From Strongylocentrotus purpuratus (lineage: Eukaryota; Echinodermata; Echinoidea; Camarodonta; Strongylocentrotidae): a stretch of 64,000 bases of DNA. The notes below the pieces were generated by a model that was given only the letters and a program-made list of their open reading frames with translations, was not told where the DNA came from and made no database searches. Shown here one piece after another: positions 1 to 11,329 of the stretch (position 1 is its first letter; every line of letters starts with the position of its first letter). A program made the translations under genes and the position numbers. The stretch spans positions 2,874,001 to 2,938,000 of the forward strand of contig NW_022145613.1 of the NCBI RefSeq assembly GCF_000002235.5. Reading direction: 5' to 3'.

Positions 1-230
1 GGCGGCTTGGTTTTGGGGTGTGGCGAAGAATGCCCTATCGTCATGTTTGCTGTTCCCCGCTTCTCCTCCAACTTTCTGGACGCATGGAAAGCCATTCGTG
101 GGGCAGGAAAAGGAGAGACATTTTGGAGACGGATGTCGTAGTTTGGATCGTAAGATATTACAATAGCCAAACATGATACTATTGCCAGCCCAACCGAAAT
201 GACGATCTTGTTCCTCGAGTTTATTTTCAT
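1..230 (-). CDS. N-terminal exon of a type II membrane protein (partial)
   Basis: An open frame starts with ATG at 230 and stays open to the window edge (76 codons). It begins MKINSRNKIVISVG and has a hydrophobic stretch at about residues 8-26 after a short basic N-terminus. A polar, proline-rich stem with N-x-S/T sites (NVS, NMT) follows. This short cytosolic tail, signal anchor and stem is the usual start of Golgi glycosyltransferases and sulfotransferases, but no catalytic part lies in the window, so the family is a guess. An in-frame stop lies about 12 codons upstream with no ATG between, which supports this start. The rest of the gene lies to the left of the window. Confidence 0.5.
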   Translation of the reverse strand, partial: MKINSRNKIVISVGLAIVSCLAIVISYDPNYDIRLQNVSPFPAPRMAFHASRKLEEKRGTANMTIGHSSPHPKTKP

Positions 231-452
231 CGTTTTAAAGTAGCGAGTGAACTTGTGAATGATTTAGAGATAATGTAACCAATCCAAATCCTCGTACCGC
301 TGTATAAAGTTGTGCTGGTGCATATTGGAGAAGCAGTCTGATCGCAAACGGGGCGTCGCTAGTCTAGTTCTGGACCCTTTTTGCCGACTATATGCGTTAA
401 GCCGAGTAGTGGCGCGATCCCGAGAACCGGTACCTCCGGAAAAGCTCAACGC

Positions 453-460
453 TGACGTCA
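453..460. promoter_or_regulatory. Palindromic CRE (TGACGTCA)
   Basis: A perfect cAMP-response element palindrome lies about 220 bp upstream of the ATG of the minus-strand gene at 1-230, in a locally GC-richer stretch (about 310-460) that could be its promoter. CREB/ATF binding to this octamer is well established; its use here is inferred from position only. Confidence 0.35.
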
Positions 461-619
461 TTCGAATATTTCAACGAATAACAAATAGTTATCGAGCACC
501 TCTATATTGTTTCATTGAATCTTTATTAATAAATAAGCTAAATCAATTTGAACTAAGATTCTCTGAGGAGTTTATCCGAGTCCGAGGCTATCATGCGTCG
601 ATCTACGGAAGGTAAATAT

Positions 620-1344
620 ATGGCAATTGCTGTAGTGTAGGATTTTTTGGGGGGTGGCGGGGAGGGGGGGGGGGAGGTCTAGTGTCCAAACACTCGTTTG
701 CCTTTGGATTTAACAAAATATATTTTATCAAATGGCACCGACAATCATGAACATTTGTGCTTTATGATATTGTGAAACATAACTCTCAAACGATTTGTGA
801 AATAGAACTTGTGACTTCTTCAAAATTAAATTAATTCAAATGGCGAAGCGTATATCCCCGCATTGACAGAGCATAATAGTCCCTACAGTAGAAGCCGATA
901 TTACCCGATTAATGAAATGCGAATTAACCGGGGGACGGGTTAACGTCATCAAGTTAATTGAGCACCAATACACTCTGAAGGCTCATTTTAAATAGCGGTC
1001 AACGTTATTAACTACTTAGTCATTAAAATATGCCCCCTCTTTTTATAAAGCCCATTTCTACCAATCAGATGAACTGTTACAAAGAAAAATGATTGAGGAA
1101 AGGGAGCTTTCAGAAGAATGGTTTGTGCATACGTAATGATCGATACACGAATTACTCCTTTGTACAATGAAGGAGTGCTGTCATTCATACAACGTTGCAT
1201 TAACAATGAATTATTTTTCCAATCAATTTCAAAGTCGAACCGTAAAACAGTTTTGATATTAATGACAATCGACTGATTACTTTTTACAGGATGCCCATTT
1301 TGAGTGTAAATACAGTCATGTACTAGAGAGAGAACTTTTTTTTT
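620..1344. other. Non-coding stretch with a G-rich tract
   Basis: No gene is visible. A G-rich tract at about 649-677, with several runs of three or more G, could form a G-quadruplex. The remainder is AT-rich with only short open frames that show no recognisable protein. Confidence 0.4.
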
Positions 1345-1656
1345 GGTTTGATACACCAGATATTGGAGAATGCAGAAAAGATGAAATTTGCCTCAACGAT
1401 ATTGACTACAGATTATTCGAAAGCCTTTGATAGAATAAATCACAACGTTTTAGTTCAACAACTCCTAAATCTCGATGTTAGACCATGCCTTATTAACTGG
1501 ATAATGAGCTTTTAGGATAATCGATTGCAGTGTGTCAAATATAATGTAAAAAATCAAACTGGAATGTCACAAATATACTGGAGTTCCACAAGGAAACAAA
1601 CTTGGACCTTTGTTATTTTTTATACTAATGAATGATGCATGCCAAGTTTCCATTAT
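1345..1656 (+). mobile_element. Non-LTR retrotransposon RT, first half (split copy)
   Basis: The plus strand encodes the central palm of a LINE reverse transcriptase: DYSKAFDRINHN, then a GVPQG-type block (seen as PQGNKLGPLLF) and MNDACQVS. There is an in-frame stop after NWIMSF and a frame change before the PQG block, so the copy is dead. It breaks off exactly at TCCATTAT (1649-1656) and resumes in frame at 7383. The 5' end is truncated near 1345. The residues resemble Crack/CR1-like elements whose active site is YVDD rather than FADD. Confidence 0.75.
1649..1656. repeat. Target-site duplication, left copy
   Basis: TCCATTAT here recurs at 7383-7390. The two copies bound the minus-strand RTE LINE together with its internal insertion. 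Joining the flanks through a single copy gives MNDACQVSIIPYFKYVDD with no frame break. Confidence 0.8.
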
Positions 1657-1888
1657 TGACTTACTTGACTTAAGCCGTCCACACCATCACTGGGATGTAT
1701 GATGGCTTCTGTTTCTCTGTGGCTTGCCACACCTTCCTGTCTTCTGTTAGCCTAGTGGCTTTAGTCAGGGAGTCAACTTGTCTGTTTTTGCAGTCCGCCT
1801 TGATGCAGTCTGTCCCTCTCTTAGCTGGTCTTCCCCTTGGGCGTTTGTCATGTACATTTCCGTTGAGAAGGATGTGGGGGTATCTTTT

Positions 1889-4548
1889 TTAATTCATTCT
1901 GTTGATATGTCCAAAGTATCTCAGTCTTTTTGTGGCAGCCCTGTCGATGATGGTTTCTTCCATATTCAGTTGTGTTCGTATGTGTGTGTTCCTTAGCCTG
2001 TCAAATCTGGTCACACCCATGATTCTCTTGAGGCATGCCATCTCAAAAGTGTGAAGTCTATTTTCATCGACCTTCTTAAATGTCCATGTTTCTGCACCAT
2101 ATAACAGAATAGACAACACCAGGACTTTGTACAGTTCTACCTTTGTTGAGCAGCGTATATCTTTTGATGCCCAGATTTTCTTGAGTGCTTGGAATGTTCC
2201 TATTGCCTTCCCAATGCGGTGCTTTACTCGCAGGATCCTGTCTGGCTTATTGTTCCTCCCAGGTACGTGAACTTATTTACTTGTTTTAGCTGTTCTCTTT
2301 CAACGTTTATTATGCAATTGTTGAGGCTGTTTGCTTATGGCTTGTACTTCTGTTTTGGTAATGTGTATTTTCAGTCCACAGTTTAAGCTGATCTGATGTA
2401 CTAGGTCAACTATTGTTTGGAGGTCTCTGTCATTGTCAGCTATAAGGACAATGTCATCAGCAAATCTTAGGTTGTTGATCAGCTGTCCCTGTACTCTTAC
2501 GCCGATCTTGGTGTCATGTATTGCGTAAAGCATCACAGCTTCGAGTAAGATGTTAAAAAGTTGTGGGGACAGGGCACATCCTTGGCGTACCCCAACTGTG
2601 GTTTTAAGCAAGTTGGTCCGTTCACCATTCACTCTGACTGCACTGTTTGATTGTTGGTAGAGTGCTTAAGGTAGGTGTATGTATTTTGATGAATATCCAA
2701 AGAAGTTCATTGCTTTCCACAGCCCTTCCTGCCAGACTGAGTCAAATGCCTTTTCATAATCGATGAAGCAGCATAGGAGATTTTGATTTTCTTTCAAGGC
2801 GCTTTTCCATTATTTGTCTGAGGGTGAACAATTGATCCATAGTGGAATGTCCTGGTCGGAATCCAGCTTGTGCTTCGGACAGCACTTCTTCTGTTTTCTT
2901 CATGATCCTTTGCTGGAGGATGATACTGAACACTTTCCCTACATGGCTTAGCAGGCTAATACCCTTGTAGTTTCCACAGTTGAGTTTGTCTTTTTTCTTG
3001 TAGATTGGTGTTATTATAGCTTTTCCCCGGTCAGCCGGAAAAGATTCTTCCCGCCATATTTTGTTGGACAATTTGTGGAGCATGGTGATTCCTGTTGACC
3101 CAGCAGCTTTGAGTTCCTCTCCTGTGATGCTGTCAAATCCTTTCTCTTCTGCGAGTTTCCGGACAGCGAATTCTACTTTATCTCGCAGAATGTCTGGAAC
3201 CGGGTCGAGGCTGGCCATGTGATGTATGTTAGTACAGTAGCTTCTGCATTTGTTTGGTTCTGGTGATTGTACATGTACAGTTCCTCAAAGCTTTCTTTCC
3301 ATCTCTCTTTAACATCTTTCATCTCGGCAAGGATTTCTCCATCTTTGCTTTTCACTGCCTGTATTCTGATGTTAGATTTCTTAGTGATTTGTTTAATTGT
3401 TGTGTAGACTGCCTTGGATTTGGTAGCCTGACGTGAGGTTTCCACTTTTTTGCATAGATCTTGTATCCATTTGTCTTTGCGTCAGCCTTTTGTTTTCCTT
3501 CGTTTTTCTCTGTTAACGAAGTTGTATCTCGGTCTTTGTTTGGGTCTCTTTTTTGTCTTGTTTCGCTTCCTTTCTCTCATCATTCAGTCGGAGGACTTCC
3601 TCACTTATCCAGGGTTCTTGTTGTTTGGATTTTTAAAATCCCAATACTTTCTGTGAGGTTTCATTAAAGGCTGTTTTTACTTCTTCCACATCTGTGTCAT
3701 CTTCCCCCAGCAGAGGGCCAAACTTTCCTCCTATTTCAATTTCATAATCTGTCCTGGTTTTGGGGGTCTTTGAGTCTAAAGACATCATACCGCTTCAGGT
3801 ACTGCGGCCTAGGTTTTGCTTTGAGCTTGAGACGTAGGTTGGTTATAATGGTCTGATCCTACATTAGCACTTGGAAAGCTTCTTGCATTACTAATTGAGT
3901 TTTTCCAATTTTTGTTGATCATAATAAAATCAATTTTATTATGGGTGTTTTGGTCTGGTGATTCCCACGTCGATGGCGGCTTCCTTTGCTTTGTTTGTAT
4001 AGCGAGTTAGTGATGATCAGGTCGTTTGCTGCACAGAAATTAAGAAGCTTTTCTCCCCTGGGATTGGCCTCCCCAAGTCCATATTGACCTATAACCTGGT
4101 TTCATCGCTTTGAGTCTGATCCTACCTTCGCATTAAGGTCGCCCATTACTATAAGAATGTCTTTTCTTGGAGCTTTCTCTATCGTTGCTTGTAGTAGGTT
4201 GTAAAATTCCTCAATTTCCTCTTCACTGTTGGCTGTGTTTGGAGTGTAGACCTGTATTATGGTCAATGATCCTGTCTGTACTTTAAATCTTGCTGAGATA
4301 ATTCTTGGTGACATGGGGTTGTAGCCAAGAAGTGCATTTTGGGCGGTTTTGTTAAGAATCAATGCAACTCCTTCTCTTTTAATTTTATATTTCCCCGAGC
4401 ATAGGATTATGTGTCCATCATGGGTGAAGTCTCCCATGTCTGTCCAGTGGGTTTCTGCAATGCCGATGATTTCCCAACGAAATCCTTTTAGTTGATGTAG
4501 CAGTATGTCTAAGCTTCCAGCTTGGAGCAGTGTACGCACATTCCATGT
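1889..4548 (-). pseudogene. RTE endonuclease-reverse transcriptase ORF, broken
   Basis: Reading down the minus strand, the AP-endonuclease at 4548-4102 shows WNVRTLLQAGSL, IAETHW and MGDLNAKVG. The linker and RT fingers follow (3445-2754: ITPIYKKK, ISLLSHVGKVF, EAQAGFRPGHSTMDQ). FIDYEKAFDSVW lies near 2770-2690, VGVRQGCALSPQLFN near 2600, and the catalytic FADD at 2464-2453. The C-terminal part (2119-1889) has LLYGAETW and LRYFGHINRMN. The pieces lie in different frames with stops between them. Cellular annotation often mislabels this endonuclease family as 'craniofacial development protein 2'. Confidence 0.85.
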
Positions 4549-4778
4549 GCCAATTCCAAACTGTTTTTTGTTGTTAGTATTTTTATTTATCTATTTATTT
4601 TGTTTTATTTACCCAGGAGAACCCCATCAGTGAGTGAAACACTGTTATACTCGGCGCCCTGCAATAGTACAACACAAATAACAAACATGTAAATGAATTC
4701 AAAACAACAAATATTACAAAGACATCAGACCTGCACGAAATATCAAATTTTTAAGAAAATAAAAAAATAAAAAATAAA

Positions 4779-5036
4779 CTACAAGGCTCCCACAATGTCT
4801 CTGCTTGCCGGAACCAACTGGACAGCAAGGTCCGAGGCACTACCTCCAAACCCTAGTGGTGCTTTCCTTGTCGGTGGTTCATCAGTAGCAACTCCCCCGT
4901 TAGGCTTTCGAGCTGTTGTGTCATTATTCACTGCTTGTTGCAGGACCACGGGCTGAGTTGGCAGGTTAGTAGAGGCAATGGATTTAACCCTGGTGCTGTT
5001 TGTGTGTACTTCCATTGTAAAAACATTTTCGCTCAT
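4779..5036 (-). pseudogene. Short upstream ORF of the RTE element
   Basis: An 85-codon open frame (MSENVFTMEV...) lies between the foldback insertion and the endonuclease, in the 5' part of the RTE element. It is polar and shows no domain I recognise. It could be a remnant of a first ORF or a 5' extension of the endonuclease ORF, now separated by an AT-rich stretch (about 4560-4778). Confidence 0.35.
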
Positions 5037-5059
5037 GTTGTAAGCTAGGCCCATAGGAA

Positions 5060-5625
5060 AGAAATGAGCCTGCCGCATACTCCTGCGGCAGACTTGCCGC
5101 AGACCTGCAGCAGACCTGCCGCAGACAGTCATCTTTTTCACATGCAAATTAGTTTTGCCGCAGACTTGCCGCAGACTTGCCGCATACTCTTTCAGTATGA
5201 TGAAGAGTCTGCGGCAGGTCTGCCGCAGACTTGCCGCATACTCTTTCAGTATGATTAAGAGTCTGCGGCAGGTCTGCCGCAGACTTGCTGCAGACCTGCC
5301 GCATACTCTTTCAGTATGATGAAGAGTCTGCTGCAGGTCTGCCGCAGACTTGCCGCATACTCTTTCAGTATGATGACCTGCCGCAGACTCTTCGTCATGA
5401 ATATTCATATCTCATATAGACCTGCTGCAGACCTGCCGCATACTCTTTCAGTATGATGAAGAGTCTGCTGCAGGTCTGCCGCAGACTTGCCGCATACTCT
5501 TTCAGTATGATGAAGAGTCTGCGGCAAGTCTGCCGCAGACTTGCTGCAGACCTGCCGCAGACTCTTCGTCATGAATATTCATATCTCATATAGACCTGCT
5601 GCAGACCTGCCGCATACTCTTTCAT
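5060..5625. repeat. Palindromic subrepeat block
   Basis: Imperfect repeats of about 60 bp combine TGCCGCAGAC/GTCTGCGGCA inverted pairs with a CATACTCTTTCAGTATG hairpin and AGAGTCTGC. A second, longer repeat containing GTCATGAATATTCATATC occurs twice (near 5392-5430 and 5569-5605), pointing to internal duplication of about 177 bp. Confidence 0.75.
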
Positions 5626-6140
5626 ATCCAGTACGTGGCAATAAAGTATGCATGTAGAAGAACCAGTGATACACTGATTGATACTTCATAATCGATATTG
5701 GCAATATCGATATTATCAATTAGGTAATACCAATATGTATGTCGATATTACCAATTAGGTATATTCTATTCTCAATTGTATTAATTTCATCACATTGATC
5801 ATTTGAAGTGTATTCAAGAGTAACATTTAAAGTGACACAGGCTCGTACACATATATATACTAAATATGTATATTGTTTCTTGGTTAGTAATCATAGTTTC
5901 TTGGTTAGTAATCAATATATCTATTGCTTAAACGTGAATGTAATTGTAACATGATCAGACAAAATAATCTATTGGTTAATAATGGCAAAAGGAAAATAGA
6001 AATCACAAAAATGATGTGCATTGTCTTAATTTGCTTAACAAATCATGATAAATGTATTTTTCTGTCACACGTGTAAAGTAATAATGAATATGCATGAGAT
6101 GATTGGTTTCAATTGGCCCTATTAGACTTTAATGGGATTT

Positions 6141-7063
6141 CCTGTGGCAGACCTGCCGCAGACTGTTCCTGTGGCGTACTGGTATGCGGCAAGTCTGGAG
6201 CAAAGTTTCGCCCTGCCGCAGATCTGCCGCAGACTGTTCCTGTGGCATACTAGTATGCGGCAAGTCTGGAGCAAAGTTTCATCCTGCCGCAGATCTGCCG
6301 CAGACTGTTCCTGTGGCATACTAGTATGCGGCAAGTCTGCAGCAAAATTTCATCCTGCCGCAGATCTGCCGCAGACTGTTCGTGTGGCATACTAGTATGC
6401 GGCAAGTCTGGAGCAAAATTTCATCCTGCCGCAGATCTGCCGCAGACTGTTCCTGTGGCATACTAGTAAGCGGCAAGTCTGGAGCAAAGTTTCATCCTGC
6501 CGCAGATCTGCCGCAGACTGTTCCTGTGGCATACTAGTATGCGGCAAGTCTGCAGCAAAATTTCATCCTGCCGCAGATCTGCCGCAGACTGTTCGTGTGG
6601 CATACTAGTATGCGGCAAGTCTGCAGCAAAATTTCATCCTGCCGCAGATCTGCCGCAGACTGTTCCTGTGGCATACTAGTAAGCGGCAAGTCTGGAGCAA
6701 AGTTTCATCCTGCCGCAGATCTGCCGCAGACTGTTCCTGTGGCATACTAGTATGCGGCAAGTCTGCAGCAAAATTTCATCCTGCCGCAGATCTGCCGCAG
6801 ACTGTTCCTGTGGCATACTAGTATGCGGCAAGTCTGCAGCAAAATTTCATCCTGCCGCAGATCTGCCGCAGACTGTTCTTGTGGCATACTAGTAAGCGGC
6901 AAGTCTGGAGCAAAGTTTCATCCTGCCGCAGATCTGCCGCAGACTGTTCCTGTGGCATACTAGTATGCGGCAAGTCTGCAGCAAAATTTCATCCTGCCGC
7001 AGATCTGCCGCAGACTGTTCCTGTGGCATACTGGTATGCGGCAAGTCTGCAGCAAAATTTCTT
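6141..7063. repeat. 71-bp tandem repeat, 13 units, with 213-bp higher order
   Basis: Unit starts fall every 71 bp at 6141, 6212, 6283, 6354 and so on to 6993. Each unit carries two GCCGCAGA boxes, the perfect palindrome GCATACTAGTATGC (lost in some units) and AGCAAAATTTCAT. From 6425 on, every third unit (6425, 6638, 6851) shares AGTAAGCGG plus GGAGCAAAG, while the other two have AGTATGCGG plus GCAGCAAAA. This gives a 213-bp higher-order unit. Confidence 0.9.
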
Positions 7064-7382
7064 TCTGCCGCATACTTCGGCATACTCTTTGCCGCAGACT
7101 TTTAGTCTGCGGCAGGTCTGCGGCAGGTCTGCGGCATACTTTTTACTTTCCTATGGGGGTCGACGAGACACTCCTCTCCTAGCCACCCTGTTCTGATTGT
7201 CCCTGTTGTACGGGTCAACAGGTTAACAGTCCCCACCACGAGAAGGTTGACCAGGACGATTACCCGTACTCTCACAAGTCGGTCATACCCCTCACGTTTT
7301 GCTTGTTACAGCAGTTGCTACCGGGGATGTCTCCTCCTTGTATGGTATACCAAATTTGTTACACAATGGTAAGAGAGTATTA

Positions 7383-7390
7383 TCCATTAT
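7383..7390. repeat. Target-site duplication, right copy
   Basis: Second copy of TCCATTAT, matching 1649-1656. It marks the 5' boundary of the inserted RTE LINE and the point where the interrupted plus-strand retrotransposon resumes. Confidence 0.8.
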
Positions 7391-8385
7391 ACCGTATTTC
7401 AAATACGTAGACGATTTGTCAATGGTAGAAAGCCGGAGTATATGTAAAGCTTGAAAATTACAGGATGAACTTCGCAAACTACAGGAATGGTCTAATAGGA
7501 ATGATATGAAACTAAATGCCTCTAAATGATCAGCTATGCAGATCTCATTTTGTAAGCAACCTGTACAACAGACGGTCTTGTTTAATGATGATACCCAACT
7601 AAGTAATGTAGAATATCCCAAAATATTAGGTGTAATCATACAGAGTGACCTAAAATGGAATAAACACGTAACTGATCTTTTGAAGAAAAGTAACAAGAAG
7701 TTATACTTACTCAGAGACTGAAATCATTCAAACTACCTATTTTAGATCTTATCACCATATTCAGAGGATACATAAGACCGATTGTAGAGTACTGTGCCCC
7801 TGTTTTCAATGGAGCTCTTACAAAACAGCACTTATATATGCACTTGAATCAATTCAAAAGAGAGCATGTAGAATAATTCTGGGTAGTCGTTATATTTCAT
7901 ACAATGTGGCATTAGAAACATGTTACTTAGTGACTCTTGAGGAAAGAAGAAAAAAATTATGTCTTACGTTTGTTCATAATCTGGAAGAAAGTCGTTGATG
8001 AACTGGCAGCATAGAGCAACATTTTGCTGACTTTCAATTTCAATGAATATAAATTGTTAAGGACACAGGTGCAATAATTTCAGTATTAGCTTTTTTACTT
8101 ATTTGTATGTTATGTATTGTATTGTTTTTAATCAATAATTATTATTTCTATTGTCAACTTTAATAGATTTTTAAAATGTAAATGATATATAGTGATCGAT
8201 TTTAAATAGCTACACATGAGTAATGTTAAGTATTACCGATACTGTTTGAATGATTGTAACAATATGTTATGTAATGGAGCTCTTGCATATGTAAACATGC
8301 ACAATTCAGCAATTTGCCTGCGAGGCATTGTTATTTAATAAAACCATTATTAAATTGAATTGAATTAAATTGAATTGAAAGCCCG
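7383..8385 (+). mobile_element. Non-LTR retrotransposon RT, second half and 3' end
   Basis: This is the continuation of the element at 1345-1656. It encodes PYFKYVDDLSMVES (catalytic YVDD), then LQEWSNRNDMKLNASK, ILGVIIQSDLKWNKHV, KKLYLLRD and IRPIVEYCAPVF. Stops and a frameshift show that it is inactive. The 3' UTR ends near 8385 with AATAAAACC and short TTGAA repeats, the usual tandem tail of this LINE type. Confidence 0.8.
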
Positions 8386-9775
8386 GTTAATATCCTGTTT
8401 ATATCAGGAGTAACTGACACTGTTTATAAACGATTATTCAATATAATACTGCGGATGTTTTCAAGTGACTAATCCAGGATATTAAAAGGGGGAGCCCCTG
8501 AATAAATTATATGTTCACATGTCCAGTAATTATGCAGACATATTGTTGTGACTAATCTCGGTTAGCATTAACGTTATCTTGATCCTTTTTACCTAATAAT
8601 TTAGAAAGAAATACACGTATATATATGTATAATGCGTATTGGATGTATCAATGAGACATGAGTTTTGGCAATAAACACTGAAAAAGGACCAAATAAAATA
8701 AAATAAAATCAATCAATTTCAATAGGAGAGGGGGTGGTAGGTATCTATAATGTATGACATATTAGAAGAAGGCGGTGTGACACAATCGGATGGTGCAGAC
8801 TCAAATGAGTTTCGTCATGCACGTGGGTACGAGTTCCGAGATGACAAAAAGGCAAAAATGATTGGCGACGCGTTGTGACTGTGTAAGCGCCCCTCCCTTC
8901 TTTCCATTTGCTTTTCTCCGAGTCGATGCAGGCTTCGGTTTAGGGGACACGATTCCATTCCTCGCGTGTAGGAGAGTCATACCATGGACCTACTAGTAGT
9001 AGTAGGTCTATTATCATACCCTATGCAAATTAACACGCTACACTTCTCGTAAAGAGTAGGGTATAATTAAACCAGGTCTTTAGTGTGCCCGCATATACAA
9101 AAGATAATCTTCCTTTTGAGATCTTTGAGATAGGCTGCATAGGAGTTTGCCTATATTAGAAACCTAGTAAATAGCCAAAGGGGCGCGTGTCTCCTATTTG
9201 AATAAATTGATTTCTTTTAGTATTCTTCACTTGCATATTGCTCCGGTTGTCTCATTTTCGCCAGCACAAACGTAGCTAGTTCGCCGTCACTACCAAACTA
9301 GAATGTTCCACTATGTTGCAGGGTGTATATGCCATTGGGTATGATGTGTGAACCGGGTGTGCGGAAATGGTGTGTTGGGGAGGGGAAGTGAGAGGGTTCA
9401 TGTGTGTGGTAATTGTATGTGTGTCAACAATTAAAGACTAATACATGACAGATGGCTAATCATAAATCTAAAATGACGAGTAAACTGTGTACATCACAGT
9501 CAACAGATAAATGTGCCTTGAACGTATAAAGCAGACGGCAATCGACGGATCAGACGACACTTGATAGTGATTTTGTATGTGAGATTGCTTTGCTAAATAT
9601 AAAATACAAGAACCTTTTCCATATATTTAAACTATCATTGATATCTGATAATTAAACAGTTAGTAAAATAAACCTACCAAACTACATGTACAATGAAATA
9701 CTTGACTGAAAGTAGGGGAGTTTGATGTGGTGCACAATTGCACCCCTCTGTCAATAATCGAATAGTCCATGATGA
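8386..9775. other. Non-coding stretch
   Basis: Moderately AT-rich unique sequence with scattered short open frames. I see no coding pattern, RNA gene or clear repeat here. Confidence 0.4.
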
Positions 9776-9779
9776 ATAT

Positions 9780-11125
9780 TCATTGATTAGAATTGAATTT
9801 ATTGACCATATTTGCATATAAAAGCAAAACATGCGATAGAAAATACAATACATAAAACATACAAAATACAAAGCAAATAATATGATCAGGACCACAAAGA
9901 AGCAAATTGCTTACAAATAGGGCCCCTACAAAAAAAAAAGTTAAGTTAAATATAATTCAGTCACCATACCCACATATGCACACATACACACGAACACACA
10001 CACACACACATACTAACAGGGATACTGTATTATTACAAACTTTCAAATAGGAATTTTCGACAAAGCTTTTTAAAACAGGATAAAGTTGAACTTGATTTTA
10101 TAGAAGTGGGTAATTGGTTCCATTTCTTCACGCCAGCAACATTTAATGAATTAAGTGAAGAAGTAAGTCTAACCTTGGGTTGATGAAAATGGTCTTTTTG
10201 ACGAGTGGCATAGGAATGGATATTTGAATTTTAAATAAACATATTACTATATTTCACATGAAAAATGTTATGTCCTACAGAGTACATACAAATTTGAGTA
10301 TTGAATTTAATCAAATCGTATAAAGGCAAAATTAACATCTGTTTAAAAAGTTGTATACTTGGACTTTGCATTTGTGACTTTGTTATATTTCTAAAAGACC
10401 TTTTCTGTAAAATATATAATTTGTTAAGATGTGATTTATAGGTATTCCCCCAAATATAGTTGCAGTAGTTTAGATGAGGTAAGATAAGGCTATTGTACAG
10501 AATATATAAAACATTACAAGGCAATATCAATTTTGGTTTAGAAAGGATACCAACATGTTGAGCAAGTGTCTTAGACATTTCTAATATATGCACATTCCAA
10601 TTTAAAGACTCATTAATTGTAACACCAAGAAATTTTACATTTTTCAAATTGGATATAACAAGATCATCAGGTTTCATAATTACCGGGTACCTTTCTATTC
10701 CTTGACCGAAATATGACATAATTTGTTTTGTAACATTCAAAGATAATTTGTTTACTTTAAACCATAGAGAAACTTTTGAAATTTCCCTGTTTACTGATGA
10801 AACAAGTATGTGTATATTACTGTTACTCATAAGAGCACATGTATCATCAGCAAACAGGGAAAACTTTAAAAATGAAGAGGATTTAATTACATCGTTAATA
10901 TAAACAAGAAATAATAGAGGGTCCAGCACAGAACCCTGGGGAACACCACAATTACTCTGTTGTATAGAAGACTTGACACCATTGACCATCACATACTGTT
11001 TTCTTTCAGACAAGTAGTTTTCAAACAAATATAATGCAAGGCCTCTAATACCATAAAAGTAAAGCTTTCTCAACAATATGTGGTGGTCCATGGTGTCAAT
11101 TGCTTTTGATAAGTCCATAAAAAGT
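9780..11125 (-). mobile_element. 5'-truncated CR1/Jockey-like LINE
   Basis: The 295-codon frame at 11118-10231 begins inside the RT domain at MDLSKAIDTMDHH and continues through NCGVPQGSVLDPLLF, the catalytic FADDT, LGVTINESLNWN and LPHLNYCNYIWG. A frameshift near 10230 separates it from the C-terminal end (KKWNQLPTSIKSS, about 10140-10070). The 3' UTR includes a CA repeat at about 9978-10010 and ends near 9780 with AATAAATTCAATTC. The missing 5' half is typical of incomplete reverse transcription. No target duplication was seen. Confidence 0.8.
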
Positions 11126-11237
11126 CAAAGTCAAATGAGACTAAACGGAGCTACATGTTTTTCGTGACTGATATTTTTAATATTTTCAAAACAGTTTCCG
11201 TGTCTTGACGACATCCAAAACGTAACACCACCATAGA

Positions 11238-11327
11238 AGACATCTCTCTCTCTCTCCCTCTCCCTCTCTCCCTCTCTCTCTCTCTCCCTCTCTCTCTTTC
11301 TCTCTCTCTCCCTCTCCCTCTCTCGCT
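11238..11327. repeat. CT-rich microsatellite
   Basis: A run of CTCTCT/CCCTCT repeats of about 90 bp. Open frames across it (Arg-Glu runs on the minus strand) are translation of the repeat, not genes. Confidence 0.9.
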
Positions 11328-11329
11328 AA

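Larger units (their letters stand above)
5049..7158. mobile_element. Foldback element made of GCCGCAGAC subrepeats
   Basis: Inverted ends (CCCATAGGAAAG near 5049-5060 and CTTTCCTATGGG at 7147-7158) enclose two GC-rich repeat blocks and an AT-rich, unique centre (about 5640-6130). The element lies inside the 5' part of the RTE LINE, so it is the youngest of three nested insertions. No transposase frame is present. Long open frames across it are artefacts of the repeats. I looked for a target duplication at its ends and could not see one. Confidence 0.7.
1657..7382 (-). mobile_element. RTE-type LINE, nearly full length, interrupted
   Basis: A minus-strand non-LTR retrotransposon whose 3' end is near 1657 and whose 5' end is near 7382, flanked by the 8-bp duplication TCCATTAT. 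Without the foldback insertion at about 5049-7158 it is about 3.6 kb, the usual size of RTE elements. In order it has a 5' region, a short upstream open frame (5036-4779), an AP-endonuclease domain, a reverse transcriptase and a C-terminal domain. Its 3' end carries short AAGT/CAAGT repeats in place of poly(A), as is common in this group. Several frameshifts and stops make it inactive. Confidence 0.8.

Noticed and set aside
4779..5408. A 209-codon minus-strand open frame rich in CRRSAAxLRQT
   Set aside because: Most of it is translation of the GCCGCAGAC repeat; only 4779-5036 is unique sequence and that belongs to the RTE element.
5060..7160. CRISPR-like array of regular repeats
   Set aside because: There are no unique spacers; units are contiguous tandem repeats in an animal genome with no cas genes.
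6122..7196. Several long frames with repeated SYWYAASLQQ-like peptides on both strands
   Set aside because: They follow the 71-bp repeat, not a gene.
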